A stretch of 64,000 nt of DNA from Marinicella sp. (GCA_028284365.1 JANQRW010000025.1:1-64000), one strand, 5' to 3'; counted from the first letter of the stretch, positions 40,568-49,910 are shown. The notes: generated by a model not told the origin, from the letters alone. Program-made: numbers and translations.

Positions 40568-42529
40568 TTGATTGAATATAAATTGCAAGTTCTTTGTAAT
40601 AAGTTATCCGTTTGTTTGGTGGTGGCGTTATTGATGCCTTCATCACCCAGCCAATCTGAAACGTGGCAGTTGAGTGGGCTGAATATCAAAACACAACAGC
40701 AAGGGGTGAAGTTAAAACTAGAATCCGTCGATCTGCCAGGGGATTATCAATTACAAAATATTGATTACTACTGCCCGAATGAGTTGCATATTTATCCCCA
40801 CCATCAGTGCGAGCGAGCAACGTTATCTTTTAATTATAATAAGCAAAATTATCGAACCGTTTTGGACAGTCAGTTTGATTTTCGCAACAATGCTTGGCAA
40901 GTTGGTTTAGACAGCACCAACAAGCAATTACAAATCCATGCCAACGCCAACTCTCGAAGTATTGAGCTAAAACTTAATGAACTGATTTTAAAAGACTTTG
41001 TTGGGCAATACTCACAAGATACTGATGTTACTACAATGCCCGAAATAAAGCTCAGCGGAGATTTTGCTTTAGGTACTGATGATTTGGTTTTTCAATCATC
41101 ATCACCGGTTAAATTCAGTGGTTTAACTTATGAATACTCTGATGATGTCATTATCGCTGAACTACAAGGCGATGTTTCATTTGTATTAGATATCAATCAG
41201 CAGGTATTGCAATATGATGTACACATTGGTGGTGGTGAAATGTTGTTGAATGAACTTTATGTTGATTTTTCTGCTTATCCGCTGACTGCTAATGGTGAGG
41301 TGATTTGGCAATCAAATGGATGGTATACAGTTAGTGCTTCATTAAAGAATAAACAGTCTTTAAATCTAGAAGCGCAATTTGAGTTCGATGATTCACTGTC
41401 TTGGCGGAAATTATCATTTATGGCACATGTTGTTGATGCCTTTCATTTCAATCAAAACATCCTTGGAGGCATCCTTGGAATCTATGGGTTTGGTGGAACT
41501 GAAATGTCTGGCCAATTCACCCTCTCTGTTCAATCAGTCGCAAATACCTTGGATCAGTGGTCAATAGAATTTGATGATTATTATTTTTTAAATGAGCGAC
41601 GTAAAATTACCGCTGAATCTTTGTCAGGTATCTTGAATTGGAATGAGCAAATTAGAGCTGAAAATTCACAATTACACTGGCAAGCTTTAGAGTTGGCTGG
41701 TTTGCCGATTAATAAGTCGACAGCATTATTCAATTTAACTGCTGATGAATTTAATTTAGAGGGTGAACACAGTTTTCCTGTGTTCGATGGTGCCATTGAC
41801 ATTTCACAGTGGCAAATGAGTGCTTTATTTTCTGAATCATTGGATATGAGTTTGAATGCCGATATCTCGCCAATTTCATTGCGTTTGATCACTGAAAAAA
41901 TGGGGTGGCCACTGATGGCAGGAAAGATAAGCGGTAATATTCCAGGGATGGTTAAAAAGGATCAAGTCATTGAATTTTTAGGTGCTTTGAATTTGGATGT
42001 CTTTGAAGGCAGCATGCTGGTTGATAATTTATCCATGGAGCGTTTATTTGGGGTTGCACCAGTGATAGCTGCGGATGTTAAGTTTGAAGGATTTGACCTA
42101 TCGTTGTTAACAGAAACCTTTGGTTTTGGTTTAATCACTGGTAAATTGCATGGCGTAATTGACGGGTTAAGAATAACCAATTGGAAAACAGATCGCTTAG
42201 ATGCTGAAGTTTATACTGTTAAAACCAAAGGCATCAAACAAACCATCAGTCAACGCGCTATTGATAACATCTCATCATTAGGAGGAATTCAAGGTGCCAT
42301 TTCGAAAACATTCCTGCGGTTTTTTGATGATTTCAGATACAGCAACATAAAGTTGAGCTGTAAATTACATAATTCAGTTTGTGAAATTGGTGGGATTAAA
42401 AACACCAGTAATCAATTTACCATTGTTGAAGGTGGTGGGATACCTAATATTAATATTGTAGGCTATGTTCGTTCAATTAATTGGGATGAATTTATCAGTC
42501 GATTGTTGAATGCCAATTACGAAGGGTAA
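40568..42529 (+). CDS. YdbH-like AsmA-family envelope protein
   Basis: About 653 residues. A signal or anchor segment (LSVCLVVALLM near 13-23) precedes a long beta-rich region. The last 200 residues fit the YdbH / DctA-YdbH family: GFGLITGKLHGVIDG, the SQRAIDNISSLGG segment, FFDDFRYSNIKLSC and IVEGGGIPNINIVG. In E. coli YdbH is one of three AsmA-like proteins thought to carry phospholipids between membranes; that role is transferred by family. The start is uncertain: TTG at 40568 is chosen for a normal signal peptide, but TTG 40583 or GTG 40517 (which would overlap the divergent gene) are open. A YdbL-type gene follows. Confidence 0.75.
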   Translation: MIEYKLQVLCNKLSVCLVVALLMPSSPSQSETWQLSGLNIKTQQQGVKLKLESVDLPGDYQLQNIDYYCPNELHIYPHHQCERATLSFNYNKQNYRTVLDSQFDFRNNAWQVGLDSTNKQLQIHANANSRSIELKLNELILKDFVGQYSQDTDVTTMPEIKLSGDFALGTDDLVFQSSSPVKFSGLTYEYSDDVIIAELQGDVSFVLDINQQVLQYDVHIGGGEMLLNELYVDFSAYPLTANGEVIWQSNGWYTVSASLKNKQSLNLEAQFEFDDSLSWRKLSFMAHVVDAFHFNQNILGGILGIYGFGGTEMSGQFTLSVQSVANTLDQWSIEFDDYYFLNERRKITAESLSGILNWNEQIRAENSQLHWQALELAGLPINKSTALFNLTADEFNLEGEHSFPVFDGAIDISQWQMSALFSESLDMSLNADISPISLRLITEKMGWPLMAGKISGNIPGMVKKDQVIEFLGALNLDVFEGSMLVDNLSMERLFGVAPVIAADVKFEGFDLSLLTETFGFGLITGKLHGVIDGLRITNWKTDRLDAEVYTVKTKGIKQTISQRAIDNISSLGGIQGAISKTFLRFFDDFRYSNIKLSCKLHNSVCEIGGIKNTSNQFTIVEGGGIPNINIVGYVRSINWDEFISRLLNANYEG

Positions 42530-42619
42530 AGGTTAAACTGGTTATTTGTCTAAAAGATTCAGATTAGATTAATCGTGCCAATGTATAATGGGCTCAATTT
42601 TTAAACAAAGGTCATGATG

Positions 42620-43225
42620 ATGAATAAATGGTCAAAATCAATGTTGCTCAGTTCATTTGTATTTGTTGCTGCGTGCGTTACTATCAATGTTTATTTTCCT
42701 GCGGCAGAGGTTGAATCAGCGGCGGAAAAAATCGTAAAAGACGTTTTGAGCGATGAAAATGCAGAAAATAGTACAGATGAGCAATCCAATATTTTGGATG
42801 GTGATAATATCAGGTATTTGGCACGGCAGATAAATCCACTCAATTGGTTCGTTTCCTCTGCTCATGCACAAGTTGACATTACTTTATCGTCACCTGCGAT
42901 CAATCAAATCACAGCGAAACTGAAAGACAGGTTCAGTGTGTCTCTTAAAACGTATTTAAACAGCAATGTGATTGGTTTTACCAACGATGGTCTGGTTGAA
43001 ATCGTTGATGCCAGCACATTAGGTTTAAAAGACCGCCAAGCCCTGAAAAAGATTGTGGCTGATGAAAACAGAGATCGTTTGGCCTTGTATCGTGAAATGG
43101 CGATCGCCAACAATCACCCAGAGTGGGAAGCACAAATAACTGATGCCTTTGTTAAACAATGGATCGCACAGGCCAAAGCAGGTTGGTCATATCAAAACAG
43201 TACTGGACAGTGGGTCAAAAAGTAG
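42620..43225 (+). CDS. YdbL-family (DUF1318) lipoprotein
   Basis: 201 residues from the third of three tandem ATGs, chosen because AAAGG then lies eight bases upstream. The signal peptide ends in lipobox VAAC with acylated Cys20, followed by VTINVYFPAA. The DUF1318 part covers about 90-201, ending LYREMAIANNHPEWE and AGWSYQNSTGQWVKK. E. coli has the set ydbH-ynbE-ydbL, with a small lipoprotein YnbE and a soluble YdbL. Here only one gene is present, and it has a lipid anchor, so it may combine both roles. It follows the YdbH-like gene by 90 bases. Confidence 0.75.
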   Translation: MNKWSKSMLLSSFVFVAACVTINVYFPAAEVESAAEKIVKDVLSDENAENSTDEQSNILDGDNIRYLARQINPLNWFVSSAHAQVDITLSSPAINQITAKLKDRFSVSLKTYLNSNVIGFTNDGLVEIVDASTLGLKDRQALKKIVADENRDRLALYREMAIANNHPEWEAQITDAFVKQWIAQAKAGWSYQNSTGQWVKK

Positions 43226-43231
43226 TCAATC

Positions 43232-44557
43232 ATGGGCAGAAGATCAAGGAATAAATTACCACAAGAACCGGTGGAATTAAGTATTGGTGACCTCAGTCAT
43301 GATGGCCGTGGTGTGGCTAAGTGGAATGAAAAAGTGGTGTTTGTGCAGAATGCTTTACCTGGTGAAGTAGTCATGGCTAAGCTTAACCGGAAAACCCGAA
43401 ACTACAATGAAGCTTTGGCTGTTGAAATCCTTCAGACCTCTGCAGATCGTGTTGAACCTAAATGTGAGTTTTACACAGTTTGTAATGGCTGTTCGATGAT
43501 GCATTTAGATGAATCAAAGCAAATTGATTTTAAATTCAATACTTTAAAGAATAATTTTCACAAAATGTCTCATGTTGAACCAAAGCAATGGTTATCACCA
43601 CTGACTGATTCGCATTGGAGCTATCGGCGTAGGGCAAGGCTCAGTGCGAAATGGGTCAATGCCAAGGACAAAATGCTGGTTGGCTTTCGTGAAAAGAATG
43701 GTCGTTTTGTGGCGGATATGAACCAGTGTCAAGTGCTCGAAAAACCTTTGGCAGATTTGCTTCAGCCTTTGGCGGATTTATTTGCACAAACTTCAATCAA
43801 GCAATTCATTCCACAAGTTGAATGTTCTATGGGTGATAATGTGACTTCATTGATTATCAGGCACATGAAACCATTTAACAGTGATGATGTGATGTTACTT
43901 AAAAACTTTGCTGACCAACATCAGTTACAAATTTATTTACAATCGAAAGGGCCAAAAACTGTTGTTGGGTTAGAATCTTATGCTGAATCGTTGAATTTTA
44001 AACTGGTTAATCATGATTTAACTTATGAGTTCTTGCCTAATGACTTCATTCAAGTCAATCGTCGCATGAATGAAAAGATGATTCAGCAAGCCATTGATGC
44101 GATGCGGTTACAAACAGATGATGTGGTTTTGGATTTATTTTGCGGTTTAGGTAATTTTACTTTACCCATGGCACAAAAAGCTGCACAGGTTATTGGGGTG
44201 GAAGGTGATGAACAATTGGTTGAAAGGGCTAAGCACAATGCTGAGTTAAATCAATTGAACAACGTGGCATTTTTTAAAGCCGATTTAACTCAAGATCAGG
44301 ACAACAGTGTCTGGTTTAAACAAAACTTCAGTAAGGTGTTGATTGACCCGCCGCGCAGCGGGGCTTGGGAAATATTGCCATTGATAGCCAAAACTTCTGC
44401 CAAAACTCTGGTTTATGTTTCATGTCACCCTGCGAGTTTGGCCAGAGACACAGATCGTTTAGTCAATGACCTGGGTTTTTGTTTAGAAACCGCAGGGGTG
44501 ATGGATATGTTTCCACATACTTCACATGTGGAATCGATGGCTATATTTTCCAGGTAA
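43232..44557 (+). CDS. rlmD: 23S rRNA (uracil-1939-C5)-methyltransferase
   Basis: SAM-dependent methylation of U1939 in 23S rRNA. The 441-residue protein starts with a TRAM domain (about 12-68). An iron-sulfur site follows at Cys78, Cys84 and Cys87, with a fourth Cys near 172. The SAM motif is VLDLFCGLGNFTLP. The catalytic Cys398 is in YVSCHPASLARD, after DPPRSG. It lies six bases after the YdbL-type gene and may be co-transcribed. Confidence 0.95.
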   Translation: MGRRSRNKLPQEPVELSIGDLSHDGRGVAKWNEKVVFVQNALPGEVVMAKLNRKTRNYNEALAVEILQTSADRVEPKCEFYTVCNGCSMMHLDESKQIDFKFNTLKNNFHKMSHVEPKQWLSPLTDSHWSYRRRARLSAKWVNAKDKMLVGFREKNGRFVADMNQCQVLEKPLADLLQPLADLFAQTSIKQFIPQVECSMGDNVTSLIIRHMKPFNSDDVMLLKNFADQHQLQIYLQSKGPKTVVGLESYAESLNFKLVNHDLTYEFLPNDFIQVNRRMNEKMIQQAIDAMRLQTDDVVLDLFCGLGNFTLPMAQKAAQVIGVEGDEQLVERAKHNAELNQLNNVAFFKADLTQDQDNSVWFKQNFSKVLIDPPRSGAWEILPLIAKTSAKTLVYVSCHPASLARDTDRLVNDLGFCLETAGVMDMFPHTSHVESMAIFSR

Positions 44558-44593
44558 AATGATGGAAAGTGTTGAATCTTGATTTGTGAACAA

Positions 44594-44630
44594 GTGTCAA
44601 TTGGGGTGCAAGTTTGCAACCAATTGGCAC
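44594..44630. other. Long imperfect hairpin after rlmD
   Basis: GTGTCAATTGG (44594-44604) pairs with CCAATTGGCAC (44620-44630), with one G-T wobble. Inside, TGCA/TGCA can extend the stem around loop AGTT. No T run follows on the plus strand. It may end the rlmD transcript or be a stable 3' structure. Confidence 0.45.
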
Positions 44631-44739
44631 AAAATAAGTCAAATATTACAATTGAGTCATCAAATAAATTGAGTGATTTAGAAAAAAAATAAACACACTT
44701 CACTGATTTGGCTTTTATTTGGTGCTAAAGTTATGTATG

Positions 44740-44781
44740 TATGTATGGTATTGAATATTTTATGTATGGTATTGAATATTT
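44740..44781 (+). repeat. Perfect 21-bp tandem duplication before the DUF4124 gene
   Basis: TATGTATGGTATTGAATATTT occurs twice head to tail (44740-44760, 44761-44781), ending 11 bases before the ATG at 44793. It is preceded by a short run of TATG repeats. A TTGGCT (44708-44713) and TATGTA (44732-44737) pair with 18-base spacing suggests the repeats lie in the leader or early transcribed region. Confidence 0.9.
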
Positions 44782-44792
44782 AAGGTAAAACT

Positions 44793-45470
44793 ATGAAATT
44801 ATTCCAAAGTTTAATGATGTTGATGTTGGTTATGGCTTTTACGGCTGAGGCTAAACTGTATAAATGGGTTGATGAAAATGGTAAAGTTCATTACAGCGAC
44901 AAGGTTCCACCAGATCAGGTTGAATATGCTCGCGAGCGTTTAAGCGAAACTGGAGTGGTTCAGGAAAAGGTTAAGCGTGCTTTGACTGAAGAAGAAAAAA
45001 AAGCTTTGGTATCGGAGTTAAAAAAGCAACAAGAAGATGCTTTGAAAGCAAAAATTGCTGAAGAAAATGAAGCCAAAGAGCGTAACAAGATTTTGATGTC
45101 TTATACAAGTGCAGATCAAATCAAGCGCCTTAAATCTGAACGGGTTTCGGCTTTGGTGCGTAACATTGAAACAGCTAAGGGCAATTTAGCCATTCAAGAA
45201 AAAAATCACGATGATTTGATGAAAAGAGCTGCTGACAAGGAGAGAAATGGTGAAGTGGTTTCAGAAGCGTTTTTAAACCAGATTCAACAAGTCAAGGAGC
45301 AAATAGACTTTCAAAAGAAATTTATTGCTGATAAAACGGCTGAAATTGAAACAACGGAAACCAAGTATGACAGCGATCTTGAAAAATATTACAAATATTC
45401 AGGTGAAGAACCAGCTGTGGACGAAAGTGTAACGCAGGCCGAGGAAGTCATTGAAGAGGTCATAGAGTAA
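44793..45470 (+). CDS. DUF4124-domain exported coiled-coil protein
   Basis: A 225-residue protein with a signal peptide (1-20, ending AEA). The DUF4124 segment KLYKWVDENGKVHYSDKVPP at 21-40 is characteristic. The rest is a charged helix with strong coiled-coil character (about 60-200) and an acidic end. The domain is widespread in exported proteobacterial proteins, of unknown function. AAGGT lies six bases before the ATG, and an intrinsic terminator follows, so it is a single-gene unit. Confidence 0.82.
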   Translation: MKLFQSLMMLMLVMAFTAEAKLYKWVDENGKVHYSDKVPPDQVEYARERLSETGVVQEKVKRALTEEEKKALVSELKKQQEDALKAKIAEENEAKERNKILMSYTSADQIKRLKSERVSALVRNIETAKGNLAIQEKNHDDLMKRAADKERNGEVVSEAFLNQIQQVKEQIDFQKKFIADKTAEIETTETKYDSDLEKYYKYSGEEPAVDESVTQAEEVIEEVIE

Positions 45471-45495
45471 GTAGACTCATCCAAGTTTTTATTTT

Positions 45496-45528
45496 CGCCT
45501 CAAGACATAACATCTTGGGGCGTTTTTT
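45496..45528 (+). terminator. Intrinsic terminator after the DUF4124 gene
   Basis: CGCCTCAAGA (45496-45505) pairs with TCTTGGGGCG (45513-45522), one wobble, loop CATAACA, followed by six T. Clear rho-independent form. Confidence 0.88.
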
Positions 45529-45620
45529 ATTGAAACAACCGTTATAAATTTAATACCTACACTATCCCTGACTATGACAGTCGAGTAGAATATTTCTTTT
45601 TATTCTGTACGGGGATACAT

Positions 45621-46787
45621 ATGTCGTCAAGAATCGACAAACTAGATATTTTTGATATCAAATCACAACTCTCGGAGGAAGAGTTGATGGTGCAAGAGTC
45701 CATAGGCCGTTGGGTTGATGATCGCGTTTTACCAGTCATTGGACCAGCTTTTGATAAGCACGAATTTCCAATGGATCTTATTCCAGAAATGGCCGAGTTG
45801 GGTTTGTTTGGTAGCACCATTCAAGGCTATGATTGTGCTGGGTTAAATTACACTTCATATGGGTTGATTTGTCAGGAATTAGAACGTGGTGACAGTGGTT
45901 TACGTAGTTTTGCCTCAGTACAAAGTTCATTGTGTATGTTTCCGATAGATGCTTTTGGTAATGAAGAGCAAAAACAACGTTGGCTACCTGACATGGCCAA
46001 AGGTAAAGTCATTGGTTGTTTTGGTTTAACCGAACCGCATGCCGGCTCTGATCCGGCTTCGATGAAAACCCATGCCAAAAGAGATGGTGGTGATTGGATT
46101 TTGAATGGCTCAAAAATGTGGATTACCAATGGCTCCATTGCTGATATTGCAATTGTCTGGGCACAAACTGATGACGGAATCCAGGGTTTTATTGTTGAGA
46201 AGAACATGCCTGGTTTTGATACAGAGTTGATTCACCGTAAAATGTCCTTGCGAGCATCTGTTACATCAGCTTTGTTTTTTGATGATGTGCGTGTGCCTGA
46301 AGCAAATCGTTTACCGAATGTGAAGGGATTGAAAGGGCCCTTAAGTTGTTTGTCTAATGCGAGATATGGCATTTCTTGGGGACCAATTGGTTCAGCACAA
46401 GCATGTCTTCAAGAAGTTCTGGATTACACCGAAGAGCGTGTGTTGTTTGATCGCACTTTGAATTCAAATCAAATCGTACAACAAAAACTGGCAGATATGT
46501 CTCGTAGAATCACCACGGCTCAGCTGTTGGCGTTGCGTTTAGGACAATTAAAAGAAGTGGGTGAATTACAACCAACACAAATCTCCATGGCCAAATGGAA
46601 CAATGTTCGCATGGCGATAGATGTCGCTCGTGAATGTCGTGATATGTTAGGTGGTGCTGGTATCACCACTGAGCATGTGGCGATACGCCATATGTTGAAT
46701 TTAGAAAGTGTGATTACTTATGAGGGCACCGAAACCATCCATCAGTTGGTGGTGGGGCGTGAATTAACTGGTAAGAACGCTTTTTAG
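45621..46787 (+). CDS. Acyl-CoA dehydrogenase, glutaryl-CoA dehydrogenase-like
   Basis: FAD enzyme of the acyl-CoA dehydrogenase family, 388 residues. The FAD/substrate motifs FGLTEPHAGSDP and KMWITNG are present. The catalytic base is Glu368 in TYEGTETIH, the position used by glutaryl-CoA and medium-chain enzymes. The segments SLRASVTSALFFDDVRVPE and GRELTGKNAF resemble glutaryl-CoA dehydrogenase more than fatty-acid enzymes. If so, it turns glutaryl-CoA into crotonyl-CoA in lysine or tryptophan breakdown. An E1 2-oxoacid dehydrogenase gene starts two bases after its stop. Substrate assignment is by similarity only. Confidence 0.8.
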   Translation: MSSRIDKLDIFDIKSQLSEEELMVQESIGRWVDDRVLPVIGPAFDKHEFPMDLIPEMAELGLFGSTIQGYDCAGLNYTSYGLICQELERGDSGLRSFASVQSSLCMFPIDAFGNEEQKQRWLPDMAKGKVIGCFGLTEPHAGSDPASMKTHAKRDGGDWILNGSKMWITNGSIADIAIVWAQTDDGIQGFIVEKNMPGFDTELIHRKMSLRASVTSALFFDDVRVPEANRLPNVKGLKGPLSCLSNARYGISWGPIGSAQACLQEVLDYTEERVLFDRTLNSNQIVQQKLADMSRRITTAQLLALRLGQLKEVGELQPTQISMAKWNNVRMAIDVARECRDMLGGAGITTEHVAIRHMLNLESVITYEGTETIHQLVVGRELTGKNAF

Positions 46788-46789
46788 CC

Positions 46790-49030
46790 ATGAGCAACAA
46801 ATTAAGTAAAGTGATTAATCGCGCGGTTGTGGTTGATCAAAATTTTATTGATTTCGTCGAATCTTACCACCCGGAGTCACCAAAACAAGCACTTGAAAGG
46901 AGCCACCTGAGTGCCAACAAATTGCTGGAGTTATTCGAGTCACAAATCCGTTCTCGTCAACTGGATTTAATGGCCAGAGCACTGAAGCTGGAAAACAAAG
47001 TGTTTTACACCATCGGCTCATCTGGCCATGAAGGTAATGTGATGTTGGGTGATCTGGTCAGGCACACCGATCCTGCATTTTTACATTACCGCAGTGGTGG
47101 TCTGATGATGGAACGCTCTCGGAAAGTGGCTGAGATTGATCCAGTTTGGGACACCTGTTTGTCATTCGCTGCGAGTAAAAATGACCCGGCATCTGGAGGC
47201 AGGCATAAGGTTTGGGGTTCAAAACCACTGTGGGTGATACCGCAAACCAGTACCATTGCCAGCCATTTGCCAAAGGCTGTTGGTTGTGCTTTAGGTATCG
47301 AATTGGCACAGCGTTCAAAAGTAGACATGCCAATTCCTGATGATTCTATTGTTTTGTGTAATTTTGGAGATGCCAGTACCAATCATTCAACCGCTCAAGG
47401 TGCATTTAATGCTGCCAGTTGGTCAGCCTTTCAAGGTTTGAAAACGCCAATATTATTTGTTTGTGAGGACAATGGTATAGGTATTTCAGTGAAAACACCG
47501 GAGAATTGGATCAGCGAGAACTTCAAACATCGCCCAGGCATCCAATATTTTTATGCCAATGGTTTAGATTTGGAAACTGGCTATCAACAAGTTAAAAAAG
47601 CTGTTGATTACTGTCGCCAAGAACGCAAACCCGTATTTTTACACCTAAAAACAACACGCCTCATGGGTCATGCAGGCACAGATTTTGAGGTGGACTATCG
47701 TAAGATGGCAGAATTAGAGGCCTGTGAAGCACAAGATCCATTATTAAAGTCCGCTGCATCAATAATGAACCATAATATTATGAGTTCATCACAAATCATT
47801 GATATATATAAAGATATATTTGATGAATGTATGCAGAAAGCGAACCACGTACACACTGATACTAAACTCACAACACTTTCAGAAGTGATGGCACCTTTGG
47901 CACCCGAATCCAGAGATGCAGTTCATCAAGAGGCCGCTCGTGCCATTGATTCTGGTGAGCGCGTTAATTTTTTTGGTGAAAAATCATTGCCAGAAAATCA
48001 AGCGGCCAAGCACATGGCCATTTTGATTAACAAGGGTTTGCATGATTTGATGCTGAAGTACCCTGAAACCATTATGTTTGGTGAGGATGTCGCGCAAAAA
48101 GGTGGGGTGTACACCATCACCAAACAATTACTAAAAAAATTTGGTCCCAAGCGAATTTTTAACACCTTGCTGGATGAACAAACCATTTTAGGCTTGGCAC
48201 AAGGTTATGCCACTTTAGGTATGATGCCGATTCCAGAGATCCAATATTTGGCTTATTTTCATAATGCGTGCGATCAAATCAGGGGAGAAGCTGCAAGTTT
48301 ACAGTTTTTTTCAAATGGCCAGTTCAATAATCCAATGGTGGTTAGAATTGCCGGTCTGGGCTATCAGAAAGGTTTTGGTGGCCATTTTCATAACGATAAT
48401 TCAATCGCTGCGATCAGAGACATTCCAGGGGTTATCGTGGCCTGTCCTTCTCGTGGTGATGATGCGGTCAAAATGATGCGCACTTTGGTGGCCTTATCCA
48501 AAGTAAACCACCGTGTGTCCTTATTTATCGAGCCTATTGCGCTGTATATGCAAAAAGATTTGTATACTGAAGGCGATGGTTTGTGGAACAAAATATACCC
48601 AAAACCAGATCAATATACACCTTTGGGCTCACCCAGAATTTATAATAACAAAGCAAAAGATGTGCTCATTATTACTTATGGTAATGGTGTTTTGATGAGT
48701 TTAAGAGCTGCCAAAGATTTTCAAAAAAAATATCAATCGCGGGTTAAAGTGATGGATTTGCGCTGGTTGCAGCCGCTGAATGACAAAGCCATCAAGAAAC
48801 ACGTTGAAAATTTTGATAGAATAATCATTGTGGATGAAGGTCGTCGTTCTGCATGTGTTGGTGAGGGTATCATCACCATTTTGGCAGAACTGGATAAACA
48901 ACCTAATTACTTAAAATTAATCACTGGCGCTGATACTTTCACGCCTTTGGCAGATGCAGCAAAGCTGGTTTTGCCAGATGAAGATGTGATTTTGAAAACT
49001 TTAATTGATTCAGAGAACACCATTGACTGA
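46790..49030 (+). CDS. Fused E1 alpha/beta 2-oxoacid dehydrogenase
   Basis: A 746-residue single-chain thiamine-diphosphate E1. The alpha half (about 40-370) has the ThDP motif starting Gly193-Asp194 and ending at Asn228 (CEDNG), and HYRSGG. The beta half (about 405-740) has FGEDVAQKGGVY and the transketolase C-terminal domain (VMDLRWLQPL). Such fusions belong to the branched-chain or acetoin-type E1 group. Local E2 and E3 genes are absent, so it must borrow them. With the upstream glutaryl-CoA dehydrogenase-like gene, 2-oxoadipate is a conceivable substrate; 2-oxoisovalerate is the default. The cyclase gene overlaps its end. Confidence 0.85.
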   Translation: MSNKLSKVINRAVVVDQNFIDFVESYHPESPKQALERSHLSANKLLELFESQIRSRQLDLMARALKLENKVFYTIGSSGHEGNVMLGDLVRHTDPAFLHYRSGGLMMERSRKVAEIDPVWDTCLSFAASKNDPASGGRHKVWGSKPLWVIPQTSTIASHLPKAVGCALGIELAQRSKVDMPIPDDSIVLCNFGDASTNHSTAQGAFNAASWSAFQGLKTPILFVCEDNGIGISVKTPENWISENFKHRPGIQYFYANGLDLETGYQQVKKAVDYCRQERKPVFLHLKTTRLMGHAGTDFEVDYRKMAELEACEAQDPLLKSAASIMNHNIMSSSQIIDIYKDIFDECMQKANHVHTDTKLTTLSEVMAPLAPESRDAVHQEAARAIDSGERVNFFGEKSLPENQAAKHMAILINKGLHDLMLKYPETIMFGEDVAQKGGVYTITKQLLKKFGPKRIFNTLLDEQTILGLAQGYATLGMMPIPEIQYLAYFHNACDQIRGEAASLQFFSNGQFNNPMVVRIAGLGYQKGFGGHFHNDNSIAAIRDIPGVIVACPSRGDDAVKMMRTLVALSKVNHRVSLFIEPIALYMQKDLYTEGDGLWNKIYPKPDQYTPLGSPRIYNNKAKDVLIITYGNGVLMSLRAAKDFQKKYQSRVKVMDLRWLQPLNDKAIKKHVENFDRIIIVDEGRRSACVGEGIITILAELDKQPNYLKLITGADTFTPLADAAKLVLPDEDVILKTLIDSENTID

Positions 49031-49910
49031 ACTGTGCATTTTATTTGCTGATATTGCTGAAAGCACCTCTTTGTTTGAAAAACATGGGGATGAAGCTGCG
49101 CGTGAAGCAATTTCTTCGGTACTTGATGTGTTGGTGTCAGAGGCTGAGAAACACCAGGGTCAATTGGTTAAAACCATTGGCGATGAAATCATGTGTACGT
49201 TCCCCAAAGCCAATCATGCTTTGCTGGCTGCAGTAGAAATGCAAAACACTGTCAGTGGGAATTTTGTGCTGGGCAATCATCCGATTGCTATACGCGTTGG
49301 ATTTCATTTTGGTAAGGTCATTGAAGAAGACAGTGATGTATTTGGTGATGCTGTGAATGTGTCAGCCAGAATGACTGGTTATGCCAAGAAAGGACAAATC
49401 ATAACCAACTCGATCACTTTTAAGCATTGTTTAATGCCGCCATTCCTAACCCATCGCTCCTTAGGTAAAACCAAAGTCAAAGGTAAATTATTACCTGTAG
49501 AAATCATTGAAATATTGTGGCAACAAGATACCAGCCAAGTAACACGTGTGACCTCAGCTCTGGATATAAAGGCACCGGTTACAAAGTCACAGTTAAAACT
49601 GGAGTTGAATGGTCGCCAGCAGATGATGACAGACCAGTCACCTACCAAAACCATTGGCCGAGGGGATGATTGTGATTTGCAAGTATCGATGTTGATGGCA
49701 TCGCGCCATCATGGCGAAATTCAATATGTAGGTGGCCATTTCAAATACACCGATGAGAGTACCAATGGTACTTGGATATTGCAAAATGGCGCAGAGTCCA
49801 TACGTATACATAGAGATTCTATGTTGTTACAGGGGGAAGGGCAGATCACTTTTGGTGAACCTGATTTTTCTAATGTTCAGCAACTGTTGCAATATAGAAT
49901 CCTCAAATAA
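49023..49910 (+). CDS. Soluble class III nucleotide cyclase with FHA domain
   Basis: About 295 residues from TTG at 49023, which overlaps the E1 stop; a TTG at 49005 is the alternative. The cyclase domain (1-165) has both metal-binding Asp (Asp10 in LFADIAES, Asp54 in IGDEIM), Lys50 in the purine-selecting position, and Asn112/Arg116 in GDAVNVSARM, so it looks catalytically complete. A C-terminal FHA domain (about 205-290) has TIGRGDDCDL, the SRHHGEI segment and ESTNGTW, which bind phosphothreonine. No membrane helix is present. Product is probably cAMP, and control by a phosphorylated partner is inferred. No Ser/Thr kinase is in the window. Confidence 0.82.
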   Translation: MTELCILFADIAESTSLFEKHGDEAAREAISSVLDVLVSEAEKHQGQLVKTIGDEIMCTFPKANHALLAAVEMQNTVSGNFVLGNHPIAIRVGFHFGKVIEEDSDVFGDAVNVSARMTGYAKKGQIITNSITFKHCLMPPFLTHRSLGKTKVKGKLLPVEIIEILWQQDTSQVTRVTSALDIKAPVTKSQLKLELNGRQQMMTDQSPTKTIGRGDDCDLQVSMLMASRHHGEIQYVGGHFKYTDESTNGTWILQNGAESIRIHRDSMLLQGEGQITFGEPDFSNVQQLLQYRILK

